Shown here: piece by piece, positions 32,450-44,984 of the stretch
Position numbering within the stretch: position 1 is the first letter of the stretch
Layout: every line of letters begins with the position of its first letter
DNA from: Cherax quadricarinatus
Taxonomy: Eukaryota > Arthropoda > Malacostraca > Decapoda > Parastacidae
Length of the DNA: 64,000 nucleotides
Assembly (NCBI RefSeq): GCF_038502225.1
Contig: NC_091307.1
Span: 28,259,078 to 28,323,077 of the forward strand
Direction of reading: 5' to 3'
Program-made: the position numbers and the translations under genes
The notes under the pieces: model-generated
The model's input: the letters and a program-made list of their open reading frames with translations, nothing else
Databases searched by the model: none
Told to the model about the DNA's origin: nothing

Positions 32450-35000
32450 ATAATTTGTAGTATGCCTAGAGTCCATCTTAATAACCTATAACTTGCTGTT
32501 GAATCTATTAAAATTTTTCAAATACTACAAGAGTTGATGATCAGCTTTAAGTATAAAAGTTTTGTCGAAAAGATAATATTTTAATCGCTTCATATCCCAA
32601 ACGATAGTAATACTTTCCTTATCCACAATCAAATAATTTAACTCTCGGGAAATAGGATATTATCATGATATTGTTAAAGTTCTGCGTCAAATCCTTTATT
32701 AGATGCAGCTACGCCAAGACAAAATGCTTAAGAAATTTCATGAAGGATAAGAAAAGAGGCTCTTTAGTAGTCTTTTTTAAGGTACTCTGGAAGACGAAAA
32801 GTTATATTTGATAAGTCTGGTACAAACTTACGACAAAGTTTGACACTTCTAGAAAACTTCTCGTAAGTTTCTTGGTCTCGGGAAACCAAGAAACTTATGA
32901 AACCTAGAAAAGATTTGCTCGGCTCCGCAGTTCGTAAAACTAAAGAGAAGGAATTATTCGCAGATAACCCGTACATAGGAGAGAGGAGCTTACAACGGCT
33001 TCTCGGTCCTACTTGGATCATTTGCAAAGTCACAGTGTGACTTTGTAAATGGTTCAATTACAAAGACACACTGTTACTTTGTAAATGGTCCAAGTTGGAC
33101 CGAAACGTCGTCGTAAGCTCCTCTCTCCTAGGTGCGGGTTATTTATGTATTGTTCCAGCCACGGTATTGTGCCTTTTTGTTATTTATGAGAAGGAATTAA
33201 TATGTTCTTTCCAAGAAGGAGTCATACTATAGACATTGACTAAATAACCAGATACGTCAGGAAGATTTTCAGTACCATACACATTAGTCTAATGTACTTG
33301 CCATATTTAGTTACAAATCTAAATAGCATCATGCAACAGTGTGTGATGCCCTAATAGTCGGAAATGCAGTGAACTGCTGGGAATCAGGTTGTAAAAGAAT
33401 TTGGTGATGTGTCTAAGTATTCCCAGTTCTGAAAATTAACTTGAATTAACAAATTGATGAAGAAGATATTCAGTAACTGGTATGGGTTCTGAAACTCGTT
33501 TTCTTACTGAATTAAGACCTCTAAAGTCTTGGGCAATTCTGTACGAATTATTGGGCTTCTTAATGACTACTGGAAACCAATAAGAAATGGATGGTTTAAT
33601 TATCTTCAATTTCAGAAATTTGTCATCTTCTCAGTCAAAGACAGACCTTAAATAATCATGTATTGGGAACATCTTTATTTAAATAACGTTTGTGTTCGAT
33701 TTTAGAAAACTGCGTCACTTGACTGCGTCACTTCAACTTTCTGATCTGTGGACAACTCGGTATTAATATTCACCCCTGACTGAATATCGGCTTAATCTAA
33801 GCTGATTATATCAGGACCATCATCTTAAGTTCTGGTCTGAAATAAAGTTTATAACACACTCATTAACCTGGTATCCTTTTAAAACAATATATAATCTTTG
33901 TGAGAATCGTTCAGAACAAAATTATTAACTCTACGGTGATATTTCTAAAGTGCATTGATATGTCTTAAAAATTTAACATCAATTACATTATCCACCTTAT
34001 TGTATTTCTTCAGTACTTTATACGATTTTCCCTAAGAAAATAATAATTTATTACTCTAGCATCAACACTGTTCTTTATCCTGTATCTTAAAGCCAATTTT
34101 CTGACACGTCAAATCAAAGTAAGTTTTGTAAGCGTTCTTAGTAACATTTAAATTTTGATTTAGAATCTCAGCAATCTCTTCTAGCCTGTATCTCAATCTA
34201 AAACAAACTGATAAGTGGTTTACATCTTTAGACTGGTATTAGAATTAGTCAGAACTTCATTAAAGATACATACAAGGACTAAAATGGAGAAAATCCTTAA
34301 GAATCAGTAGCTATCTCCCTCACTGTAAACCCGGCACATGGCAAACATCTATTCCATGCTGATGGTTTTAGTTTTCATAATTTCTTAAGAAATTATTTCA
34401 GATATCCTGCCGTTACAACCAGGATGATAAGGCACCATAAAGAATGATTTAATACTTAAGAACTGAAGTACTGGATCAGTTAGATCCGATGGAAACTGGG
34501 CTCACTGAACCGTCAGAATTTGACAAGGGATTTTTAAAATGGAAAATATTGACATGAAGGATTCTGCCACATCTATGGAGGTGATATTCGTATGAGGAAT
34601 TACTGCTGGGGAAACGAGAAATGTAGTCAATCTTCGTTAAGATATGTCTGTGCCCCTCTGAAGGAGACAAAGGGCCAATTATATCATCAGTAAAACGGTC
34701 ATTAGGAACGATGAAGATTGGGACTTTCTCCATTGGAACATATCTGAGAAGGTAATTGACAAATATGACAAGATCTATAGCAATTTCGCAAATCGGAAGT
34801 CATTCCGGGCCAAAATTAATTATCCTTAATTTTGTTACAAGTTTTCCTATATGAAAAATGTCCCGAAACTGGAAGATCATGGGACAGATTAAGCATTGTC
34901 TCGAGGGACACAGAAGGGACACCTAGAAAGTACTTCTCATCATCCTTGATATTGTAAGTAATTTCTTGCTTAAACAAAATATCACCAATGTATCAATACT
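32450..35000 (-). mobile_element. Decayed Ty3/gypsy-type element, integrase upstream of RT
   Basis: Minus strand, from high to low coordinate: integrase zinc domain (GHFSYRKTCNKIKDN..FWPGM, SCHICQ) at about 34890-34750; integrase core (DIIGPLSPSEGHRHILTKID) 34733-34476 and YHPGCNGRISE near 34420; a GPY/F-like end (YKVLKKYNKVDNVID, HINAL) near 34000; an RT start (IKPSISYWFPVVIKKPNNSY, DFRGLNSV) at about 33640-33480; a late RT block (SKSFLGFISF, KFVPDLSNI) near 32900-32770; and RNase H (DKESITIVWDMKRLKYYL, LKADHQLL) near 32650-32520. Many stops. The order differs from canonical gypsy (RT-RNase H-integrase). A fold-back insert sits at 32957-33187. Confidence 0.7.
32945..33199 (+). mobile_element. 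Second fold-back retroposon, inside the gypsy RT
   Basis: Insert 32957-33187 is flanked by GAGAAGGAATTA at 32945-32956 and 33188-33199 (12-bp target duplication). The arms run about 32960-33045 and 33058-33150; each outer end reads GAGGAGCTTACRACG or its complement, and the inner ends carry CAAAGT.ACA.TGT.ACTTTG. The right arm has a hairpin GGTCCAA-GTTGGACC followed by GAAACGTC, recalling the stem II-GAAAC half of a hammerhead, but CTGATGA is absent. Same overall plan as the element at 10399-10754. Confidence 0.7.
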
Positions 35001-35691
35001 TATAGAAGTTGTTAACTAAAGTTCCACTCTGAGCTAAATGTCTACACTTCTCAGGGATGGACATTTCTGTTGAGTGTTAAAATCCATCTGAGGAAGGTCC
35101 AAAAGGCTTGATATCCAAAGCAATCAAAGGACAATCGGGAATACCCTTACCTGTGCTCTAGTCATCGCGTTCACCGTGGTGGAGGTTGAAACATGAGGTT
35201 CCGAGTTCAAAGGTACTCGGTCAGAAATGTAAGAAAATTCTGGAACATCTTAAATAAGATACTCATTAGTAGAGACGTCTTCAACAGATCGAGGGATAAC
35301 ACTTGAATTATGTATATTAATCATAACAGCCTTATCTACTCCTGGTTCATTTAATTCTGGAACCATAATGAAAATAGAATCAGAGTTACTGAAAACAAAT
35401 TATTGGAAGCAATCAGAGGTACAGTTGAACTGTCGTTTATGGTGGGATGCTACGCGCCTTCGATATTTCACGTTATTACAGATTTTTTTTATAAGAACCA
35501 ACGTAGCATCATTCCAACCTGTAAACCAGTTACACAAAATGAAACAACTAAGCGTAGGAAAGCTATCTGCACTCCGAGGTAGTCTGTTAATGTACCTAGA
35601 TCAGTCTAAATTAGGAAATAATTTATCCGAGAGAATCACACAGGAACAACCTGCTTTTCTCTGAACAGTGTGTATCCGCATAGCGTTAAGA
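35001..35691 (-). other. Upstream part of the gypsy remnant, weak coding signal
   Basis: On the minus strand scattered phrases (ELNEPGVDKAVMINIHN, VNAMTRAQVR) look like the retroviral-type linker before integrase, but stops are frequent and no protease or Gag motif is clear. Confidence 0.35.
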
Positions 35692-36648
35692 GATCCATTC
35701 AAGAAGGGAACTATTTTCACAATCCATTCAAGAAGGGAACTATGGTCACAATCCATTCAAGAAGGGAACTATGGTCACAATCCATTCAAGAAAGGAACTA
35801 TGGTCACAATCCATTCAAGAAAGGAACTATGGTCACAATCCATTCAAGAAGGGAACTATGGTCACAATCCATTCAAGAAGGGAACTATGGTCACAATCCA
35901 TTCAAGAAGGGAACTATGGTCACAATCCATTCAAGAAGGGAACTATGGTCACAATCCATTCAAGAAGGGAACTATGGTCACAATCCATTCAAGAAGGGAA
36001 CTATGGTCACAATCCATTCAAGAAAGGAACTATGGTCACAATCCATTCAAGAAAGGAACTATGGTCACAATCCATTCAAGAAGGGAACTATGGTCACAAT
36101 CCATTCAAGAAGGGAACTATGGTCACAATTCATTAAACAAAGGAACTATGGTCACAGTCCATTCAAGAAGGGAACTATGGTCACAATCCATTCAAGAAGG
36201 GAACTATGGTCACAATTCATTAAACAAAAGAACTATGGTCACAGTCCATTCAAGAAGGGAACTATGGTCACAGTCCATTCAAGAAGGGAACTATGGTCAC
36301 AATCCATTGAAGAAGGGAACTATGGTCACAATCCATTCAAGAAGGGAACTATGGTCACAATTCATTAAACAAAAGAACTATGGTCACAGTCCATTCAAGA
36401 AGGGAACTATGGTCACAATCCATTCAAGAAGGGAACTATGGTCACAATCCATTAAACAAAAGAACTATGGTCACAGTCCATTCAAGAAGGGAACTATGGT
36501 CACAATCCATTCAAGAAGGGAACTATGGTCACAATCCATTCAAGAAGGGAACTATGGTCACAATCCATTCAAGAAGGGAACTATGGTCACAATTCATTAA
36601 ACAAAGGAACTATGGTCACAGTCCATTAAAGAATGAACTATGGTCACT
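35692..36648 (+). repeat. 29-bp tandem array, about 33 units, open in all forward frames
   Basis: Unit AAGGGAACTATGGTCACAAT plus CCATTCAAG, 29 bp. Variant units with TTCATTAAACAAA appear from 36128 and recur in a patterned way. Because 29 is not divisible by 3 and the unit has no stop in any forward frame, each frame cycles through the same 29-residue text (NPFKKGTMVTIHSRRELWSQ and on). The frames at 35668-36600, 35670-36368 and 35771-36136 are all this array. No evidence of a true gene. Confidence 0.92.
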
Positions 36649-36829
36649 ATGTGCTTAATTGTCAACTTATTGAGAAAAATAGAGATAGTCCTATGTGATA
36701 TATCAAAAAAATCTCATTATCGAAAAATAAGATACCAGACATATAAACAAATTTCCTAAAATTGTTTTTAACAGATTAGTCAATTGTAGATATAAATCCA
36801 GATATAATCCTGTTAGCCTTTATGAGGCT

Positions 36830-36932
36830 TAGTTCATAGTTCACATGCTTTTGCGCTATTGTCAACAGGACAGATATGGGGTGCACAATAAACTAGCCGC
36901 TCGGCGGCAAAAATCTCAAAAAAAAAAAAAAA
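36830..36932 (+). mobile_element. LINE-B-related 3' end with A-tail
   Basis: TCAACAGGACAGATATGGGG and GTGCACAATAAACT resemble the LINE-B terminus (CAGGATGGGTATGGGGTGCA, TAATAAAC), then GCCGCTCGGCGG and (A)17. A related family or a SINE that uses the same 3' end. Confidence 0.6.
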
Positions 36933-37822
36933 AAATATCACCCGAGTCACCACAACTGAAATAATGACAAACGCTGGAACCTGTCTCCTCAGATTTAGGT
37001 GACCTGTACTTTACTTTTTCCAGAATCATGAGGATAGCAAGAATGGGCTGAGGTATATAAATCAGCGTCATCCACCATTTCTGCAGCTGAGGTAAGACGA
37101 CACATATGTGATTGGTAAATGTGAAAAATTTGTCTCCTACCATGAAATCAGGTAAGGAATCATACTTTTTTTTATGCCTGATCTGTCAGTTCAATAATCG
37201 AATACTCTGAAAAGCTTTTTAAGAAATTGGTGTCAGTCTCGTTAGGAGAAATTTTGCTATATTTAAATAAATTTCAATAATGACAATGTTTTCTTAAATG
37301 CATTTGAATGGCTTCCTTTAATTAACATTCCATAATCTGCAACAACTTTTGCTGATAAAGTTGAATAAATCTTTAAAGCCAAACCAAAGCTAGGCGAGTG
37401 AACCTGGAATCTGCAGGTCACTCATATAAAGTACAGGTAGCCTCTAACCTCTTGATATGCTATGTCATCTTCAGTGTAGGGAGGGATCTGAGGAATATGA
37501 ATATTAGGCCCATGTAATAACACTAATAATTTCCTCTACCTTTTTGTTAGCCAACTCTAGCAACTCTATCTTCCAACTCTATCCGTGGCTATGCATGCTT
37601 CCTCTGCACAGTGGTTCTTCACTTGTGAGTCATTAAGGTTGACCAGTTGACAGTGTCACAGGCAGACCATTAATCAGATAAATGAATATTGTTAAGATGC
37701 CTTCCGTGAAGTCTGAGTAAGTCCGTTGAGATCAATGCAGATCACGCTATGTTCACTTTCCGTTCAGAATTCGTTTAAGACCATTCATGTCTATAGACAG
37801 TTACAAAAATGTTTTCCCCATC
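36933..37822. other. Unassigned spacer
   Basis: AT-rich, no gene or repeat partner recognised. Confidence 0.5.
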
Positions 37823-37972
<150 letters not shown>

Positions 37973-38235
37973 CGAGGAACTAAGCCATGAACTGAGGACT
38001 GGGAGGAAACGAAAAGATTAAAATACATGACGTGGAAAGACAAGGCACAATACGACAATGCTTAGTTCAGTAATGAAGTCTACTCGGAAACTTTAAAACA
38101 CAAGAAAATTCCAACACCAGTGCAACACTAACAATTACGAGGATTGTGGGGCTGGAGTAAGATGAGAATGTGGAGACAAATGTTGCCTCACCTGAAGAAA
38201 GTTTGGCCAACCTACCCGGTTCGGCTTAATAGGCA

Positions 38236-38310
38236 AGAAAATTTTAGAAAGGACTTAATTTAAAAGGAGTTCCAGCTAATTGACCAATTTTACCTATTCG
38301 GCACGACATA
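38236..38310 (-). mobile_element. MITE end fragment
   Basis: AAAATTTTAGAAAGGACTTA ... ACCTATTCGGCACGACATA is the reverse complement of the left part of the element at 51429-52120. The CCTATTCGGCACGA word is repeated again at 38320-38334. Confidence 0.7.
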
Positions 38311-38348
38311 GCAAGTTTTACCTATTCGGCACGAATAGGTATGACAAT

Positions 38349-39505
38349 GGAAGATCCTCTCTCACATGTCCTTAGTAATTTGTATGTTGATTTTTTTGAA
38401 ACAAGACTGCTTAATTAAATACTTCCCAACAGAGTTGAGTGGTACAGATATGTTGATGGTGTTTTATGTCATATACGCAAGAATATAGATATAAATTAAA
38501 TAGTCTAATTCATTCCATAAATTTTACTGTTGAGTTTGAACAAAATAACTCATTGCCTTTTCTAGATGTTTAATTTATTAAGAGGGATTTTAAGTTTAAA
38601 ATTTACAGAAAACCAACAAATAATTGTTCTTATGTGCACCATTATTCTTCACATCCTCACAGAGTTAAACTTTCTGTTTTCTCATCAATGTTTTTGAGAG
38701 CTGTGCGCACTTGTAGCCCCGAGTTCATAGATGAAAAAATCTTGACGATTTATGAAATAGCTAATGATATAAAATACCCAAAACACTTAACTGATAAATC
38801 TTTTAAAATTGCTAGAAATACATTTTACAATTCAAAAAAGGACAGTCATCCCTATTCAGCTAAAAATATGTTGGTTCTCCTTTACCATGAGAACTTTCTT
38901 GATATACTTTTTCTACCCAAGAATGTTAATAATAAAGTTGTATTTAAAAATCTTGATACAGTAAAATGACTTCTGATAAAAAAAATCCCCCAAAATATGC
39001 TGATGGCTGTGTCTACAAAATTGCTGGTAAAAAATGTTATAAAATATTGGGAAAAGTCTTGAACTAAGATTAAAACAACATAAATATAGCATAGGAGGAG
39101 AAGAAGAGTCTATTGCCCTGTTTATTCATGTAAGAAATATTAAGCAATCAGATCGACACCATGCCCAGCCTTTCTAGGGTAGGGTAGGTGCCTGAGCCAG
39201 AGCTTACAGCTCACAAGACTCATTCCCATTAGCCCCCTTGAGGCGGGGTTGGCAGACCAGAGATGCCTAGCTTGTGGCTAGGCCTGGGGACAGTTGGTCC
39301 CAAAGATGAGGAGGTACTTGTGCCTCCTCCCATGGGAGACTTAGGTCTCAGACACTCCCTAAAGAGGGAGCCAAGGCCGGGCCACCACTTGGAAAAGGCC
39401 CGGGCCAGGAGAATACCGGCGAATCTTTAATAATAATAAGCATCCAGTTGATTTTCGAAAGGCCGAGAAAGTTATATCAAGTAGGTCTATGGTTGATAGA
39501 AATAC
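38349..39505 (+). pseudogene. Penelope-like element: RT end and start of GIY-YIG-type region
   Basis: Reads LSNLYVDFFETRLLN, then VEWYRYVDGVLCHI (the RT active-site box, normally YVDD; the second Asp is replaced here), a long open stretch 38634-38969 (HRVKLSVFSSMFLRAVRTCS, KYPKHLTDKSFKIARNTFYN) and DGCVYKIAGKKCYKIL, the lead-in to the GIY-YIG endonuclease. These are hallmarks of Penelope-like elements, whose RT is close to telomerase. Several frameshifts. An S2 element interrupts at 39152-39437; the frame continues as [13 protein letters not shown] afterwards. No long terminal repeat is visible before (TA)n takes over at 39516. Confidence 0.78.
39142..39447 (+). mobile_element. S2 short repeat, copy 1, in the Penelope fragment
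   Basis: A 286-bp element, ATCGACACCATGCCCAGCC to CCGGCGAATCTTTAATAATAAT, flanked by AAGCAATCAG and AAGCATCCAG (imperfect 10-bp target duplication). Copies at 51486-51779 and 58291-58388. I see no clear box A or B, so it may be a LINE-derived short element and not a tRNA SINE. Confidence 0.8.
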
Positions 39506-39507
39506 AT

Positions 39508-39644
<137 letters not shown>

Positions 39645-39729
39645 GTTATATGCTAAAGATCCACAGGAATTTAGCTTATACTTAAAATTATGTTTTAAGT
39701 ATTGACGGCCCCCTCAACCCCTTCTCACT

Positions 39730-39730
39730 A

Positions 39731-39763
<33 letters not shown>

Positions 39764-39827
39764 TTTTTTTTTATTTTTGTATGTTTTTTTTTTTTTTTTT
39801 ATTTTTTTTACTTTTTTTTTTTTTTTA
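39730..39827 (+). repeat. (CTGT)n and T-rich tract at the LINE-H copy 1 3' end
   Basis: Eight CTGT units, then nearly 70 bp of T-rich sequence, which is the poly-A tail of the minus-strand LINE-H. Confidence 0.9.
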
Positions 39828-42800
39828 CACAGGGTTTGACAAGGTTAAGGATCCCTAGCTTTATTGACAGCTATTTACAGGTTAAGGATTCCTAACTTTA
39901 TTGGCAAGCTAAGAGCTGTTACCTACATCAGCTCATTTGAAAGCATTTTTATTGTTATGAGACATACAAGTAGGAAACAGGATGAAGTTGGAGCCATCTG
40001 TGGGCCAGCATTTTCATTTGATCAACTGACTTTATCTCGTTGACATCATTATCCTGTACGAATGTGTGCCATACTCGAGTCATCCTGGGTATGTATGATC
40101 TCAGATGGAGTGATGTTCTGGAGAAGGGTACAGCCAGAGTGAAGTTGCTGCTTTCTGCCCGTCTTGTGGCATAAAAGCTTGTTTCACGCTGTCCTCGAAG
40201 TGGATCCAAGTGTGGTATTTTGACAATATTGGCCTTGTACATAACAGTAAGGCCACCCACATCCCTCCTATTTTTGAAGGCCCTGCTGAAATGACAGATC
40301 TATCCAGGATGGGTCCAGGCGACAGATGAGACGTCGTGCTCTGTTCTTTACTCTGTCAAGCAGTCGCAGATGAGAGGGGGGGCAAGCAAACCAAGAAAGT
40401 GGAGCATACTCAAGGTGCGAGCGTACTTGTGCCTCGTACAGGATCTTGCAACCCCTACTGTCAAGCAGATGATACGGCGAAGTGCTGTAAGCTTCCTGGC
40501 TGCCTTGTTTGCAAGATTTACAACATGGTTCTTCATGGTTAGTTTGAAGTCAAATTTCACCCCAACAATATCAACTTCTTCTCCAGGTGCCAACATCCTC
40601 CCATTCATCCTTACTACTGCACCAGCATTACCATCATGGTGCCTAGAGACGATCATCATTTGCGTTTTCTCAGGTGCAAATGTTACTTGCCATTTATTTC
40701 CCCAAGCTGATATAGCTCTCAGCTGGTGATTGATGTAGCTTAGAGCAGCTGGCATTTCTTCTCTTGGATAAGTGAATGTCAGTGTACAGTCGTCTGCATA
40801 TGCATGTGATTCTGGGATGAGATGAAGAAGGTCGTTGAAGTAGACATTCCATTACAATGGACCCAGCACGCTTCCTTGTGGAACACTTGCCCCAATAGGA
40901 TGTCTTGCTGATTCCGTTCCTTTGAGAACTACACTTAGAGATCTACCATGAAGGTAGTCACTGAGGAGACATAGTGTAGAGCCTGCAATTCCCAGTGCTT
41001 GAAGTTTTGCTAAGAGGCCCTGGTGCCACACCCGGTCGAAAGCGCCAGCAATGTCCAGTGCTACCACACAGCTGACTTTGGATTCATCCAGTGACTGGTG
41101 CCACTTAGTGGAGAGGTTTAACAACAGATCAGCAGCAGAGTAACCTTTCCTGAAGCCATATTGACGATCACAAAGTAGTGAGTGGTAGTCAAAAAACTCT
41201 GTCATTTGTCTTGAGATTATTGTCTCAAGGATCTTACCAGTGATTGACAGGAGTGACACTGGTCTGTAGTTGCTGATTTCTGCTCTGCTCTTCTTTTTGT
41301 GAACAGGGACTACATTTGCCTCTTTCCATAGAGAGGGCCATTTACACTGTACTAGGCAGTGCTGAAAGATGCGAGTTAGAGGTGTGCTAGCTGGTCTGCA
41401 CATCTTCTCAACAATCTTGGGCTCAACTTGTCTGGGCCCACAGCCTTTTCTTGGTCAAGCGATTTAAGTAGGAAATGCACCTCCTCCTGCCTTATTGTCA
41501 CCACTGACAGTTTTGACACAGTTCTTGCAGCTAGCCAAGGAGAGTTCCTTGCTGGATCAGGAACTTGCATTTTGGTAGCAAAGTGTTCAGCAAAGAGGTC
41601 CGCCTTCTCTTGACTACTAGTAGAGGTGGTCCCATCCTGTCGATTTAGAGGTGGAATAAGTTCATCAGGCAGATAACCTTGTCTGTCCTTGACCAGGGAC
41701 CACCAGGTTTTGGAGCCCATCCCTACCTGATGCTAATTTTCTTTTAGTGTCCACCTCCCATTTAGCAATGGCCCACTTTTGAACATCACCCATATGCCTA
41801 CAGGCTTGCATGTGCAAGTTCCTGTTATAGGTGGTAGGATGTCTCTTATACCTTAGCCATGCTTTGTACTTAGCAGTAGCAGCCTCTACAACGAAAGCCA
41901 AACCAAGGCTGATCTGTAGGCTTCGTCACATATTGCCGGTGAGGAATGTGTTCTTGTTGTAGATTAAGGATGTGTCCAGTGAAGGCTTTCACTTAGTTGT
42001 CAACATCCCCTTGGAGAAGAGCATTCCAGTCGGTGGTGGCGAGCTCAGAACAATGGGCTGGCCAATTACCTCTTTCCCATAGCCAGGTTGTGCGTGTGGA
42101 CTCCTCACCTCGTTCTGTTGGGATCTTAAGTGTGGTAAAAACAGCCTTGTGGTCAGACGATCCAACGTAGCCGAGGGGTTGACAAGTGACTATGCCTTCT
42201 GCCAGATCACTCACTACTGGGTCAAGGGAGGAGCCAGAGATATGAGTAGGGAAATCAACAAAGTTTCTCATGTCAAACACTGCAAGAAGGTCATCAAAGT
42301 CCCTCTGTATAAGGTGCTGGTTGAGGTCACCAACAATTATAATATGTTGACAGTTGTGTTGTAGCAGAAGGGAGTCAATATTTTCCATTAGGAAGTTGAT
42401 AGGGTCTGCATGTTGCCACTGAGGTCTGTACATTGCACATGCTAGTACAGAGGTACTAGTGTTTATACAGAGCTTGAAGAACATCATTTCAAGTTGTGTA
42501 GGGGTGGCAACATCAATGTGCGGGGCATGAACACTTTTAGAGAAGCACACAGCAACACCTCCTCCTTGCCCTTGCCTGTCTCTTCTCATCCATGAGGTGT
42601 AGCCAGCAATTCTTGCAAAATTTTCTAGTGTCCTGTCATCCAAAAATGTTTCAACAACAGCTATCATGTCTGGACGTCGAGTGTTCACAAAGCTATGTGT
42701 GAGCTTTCCAACATTAGTAATGAAACCTCTAATGTTGGCCGACAGGATGCTGATAGACTGGCTCCTCATGATGAAGTGGTCAGCTTGAGGTGGTGGGTGT

Positions 42801-42905
42801 GTAGGGAATGTAAGGTGCCTGCCCTTGAGAGAGGTAGGGTACTGAGGCAGGTGCAGGGATGTAGGTCTGTGGTCTTGTATAAGGCACAATCCCACCTGCT
42901 GGGCT
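39765..42905 (-). mobile_element. LINE-H copy 1, near full-length ORF2, broken
   Basis: Minus strand: endonuclease 42895-41993 (SILSANIRGFITN, AVVETFLDD, GDLNQHLIQRDF, SSDHKAVF), linker and RT 41720-40852 (NYRPVSLLSITGKILE, VVALDIAGAFDRVWHQGL, SVPQGSVLGPL), and C-terminal part 40755-39955 (KTQMMIVSR, GVKFDFKLTMKNHV). A jockey/CR1-type LINE with a poly-A tail. Damage: a stop at 41993 where copy 2 has Gln (DNQVKAF), a frameshift near 41900, and breaks at about 40850 and 40260. Its 5' edge meets (CT)n at 42908 and its tail meets (CTGT)n at 39764. Confidence 0.87.

Positions 42906-42907
<2 letters not shown>

Positions 42908-42948
<41 letters not shown>
42908..42948 (+). repeat. (CT)n between two LINE-H copies
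   Basis: About 20 CT units, directly followed by the poly-T of copy 3. Confidence 0.95.
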
Positions 42949-42992
<44 letters not shown>

Positions 42993-43311
42993 GGGTTTGA
43001 CAAGGTTAAGGATCCCTAGCTTTATTGACAGCTATTTACAGGTTAAGGATTCCTAACTTTATTGGCAAGCTAAGAGCTGTTACCTACATCAGCTCATTTG
43101 AAAGCATTTTTGTTATGAGACATACAAGTAGGGAACAGGATGAAGTTGGAGCCATCTGTGGGCCAGCATTTTCATTTGATCAACTGACGTTATCTCGTTG
43201 ACATCATTATGCTGTACGAATGTGTTCCATACTCGAGTCATCCTGGGTATGTATGATCTCAGATGGAGTGATGTTCTGGAGAAGGGTACAGCCAGAGTGA
43301 AGTTGCTGCTT
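42948..43311 (-). mobile_element. LINE-H copy 3, 3' end only
   Basis: A (T)39 stretch, then the same sequence as 39828-40150, ending abruptly at AAGTTGCTGCTT where a CT tract begins. 5'-truncated. Confidence 0.9.
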
Positions 43312-43331
43312 TCTCTTTTTCTCTTTCTTTC

Positions 43332-43415
<84 letters not shown>

Positions 43416-43420
43416 TCTCT
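43309..43420 (+). repeat. (CT)n/CTTT microsatellite
   Basis: Impure CTTT/CTTTCT start, then about 80 bp of CT. Confidence 0.95.
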
Positions 43421-44984
43421 TGCCGAATACAGTATTTGAATTACATTATATATGCCTAGAGAAAGAGGCAGAGTCACGTTACAGTATTAATATTATTATT
43501 ATTATTATTATTAGTAGTAGTAGTAGTAGTATAGTTTTAAGACTCCGTTTTCGGGCTTTCCTCTACAAGGTGTCTATAACTTGTCTTAGTACAATATTTG
43601 GACTGACGCCTTTTCTTTCTGTAGACTTTAATCAAGGTTAACAATGACTTAACAAGGCTTAGAAGAAAGAAAAAGCTTGTTTACATAAGAGATTGTTCTG
43701 CACCTGTGTCTTTTCTTCTATACTCATGCAGTATTTTTATGTAGGACATCCACCATCGGTTGTCCAAACATGTCAGGTCTCCCTAAGTAGAACAACACTA
43801 GCTCAGTGATAATTTTAGTGGAATATCCGCCATTGTCCGCTCCAAACCTGCACTCTGACCACTTGTGTTTCCACTAGAGTCAACAAGATACCTGTGTCTT
43901 GCATTACAAATCTATGAAAGTAAAACCACTGCAACTGTTTCAGTTATTAATGGGTTTCGGATTTTCGGTCAGTGTATTTAGGGTTAGAATGAACCTCATG
44001 GAGGTCCGAGTTTTACAGGCTACGTCGGTTATGTGAAGAATGTGTTTGAGTGAATGTTTTTATCTCTTTCACTAAACATTGACAATGTTTCTATAGCACT
44101 ACGTCTTCCCTACACATCACCATCACCACCTCATTTACCTCTCATTTTAAAATCGTAAAAGGATTACAAACACACGGAAATTTACATAGCAGTCCCACAA
44201 TTGACACAGGATTTAGGTAAACAAACCAGTAACAATGAAACGTATCCGACCAGATGGAGGGAAGTCCCACAGTGGTTCCCACGGGAGGTACCCACAATAA
44301 GCGCCAGGTAGGCCTAGCTCCCATACAATAGCTGGAACGAATGTTTATATGTAAAATGACACTAATTATTTTCTCCTTAGGAAACCGGTTTCTTCCTCTT
44401 TAACACTACATTACTCTCTCTACTGACTCGCCTCTAAGCCTCTCCTAATTTGCAATTATTTGATATATGAAACCCATTCTGTGTAATGGAATCTGGCGGG
44501 AAAGCATAGATAGCTTTTCTTCCCACAGTTTAGCTGTCATACAGAGTATGGTAGCAGAACAGTGATGATGTAGAAAATTTTCTTTATTCATTTCTCATCT
44601 AAACGGCGAGAAGCGCTAAACTGTTAGGGTCATATAGTGCCTGGTGATTGAAAGACAATCAGGTTAGATCCAAAGATCTGAATCAAGAACCTCTAGCCGG
44701 CATAAATAAAAAGAAAAAACAGAGAGATTGAGGGTTTTTCCTGCACTTCAAGATCTTTGCTACTAGAAGCAATTGGAATCCAGTGAAGATCACATTAATA
44801 CACAAGATATTTTACATCCAACTCATGAACTGAATATTGCTGAGAAACTTTGAGGTTTGTATATTAACATGACTCTAGTATGTTTCTCTCTCCAACCTTC
44901 ATTATTGTAATATATTATAATAATGAATTATATTTTAATATTATATATTACTTTCCTGTTGTTTATTTATCGCCGCCGCTGCTC
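43421..44984. other. Unassigned region
   Basis: Contains (ATT)n(TAG)n at 43482-43532. The rest shows no long open frame, repeat partner or RNA signal that I can support. Confidence 0.5.

Noticed and set aside
35692..36648. CRISPR-like array
   Set aside because: The 29-bp units are contiguous with no unique spacers, and the context is an animal genome.
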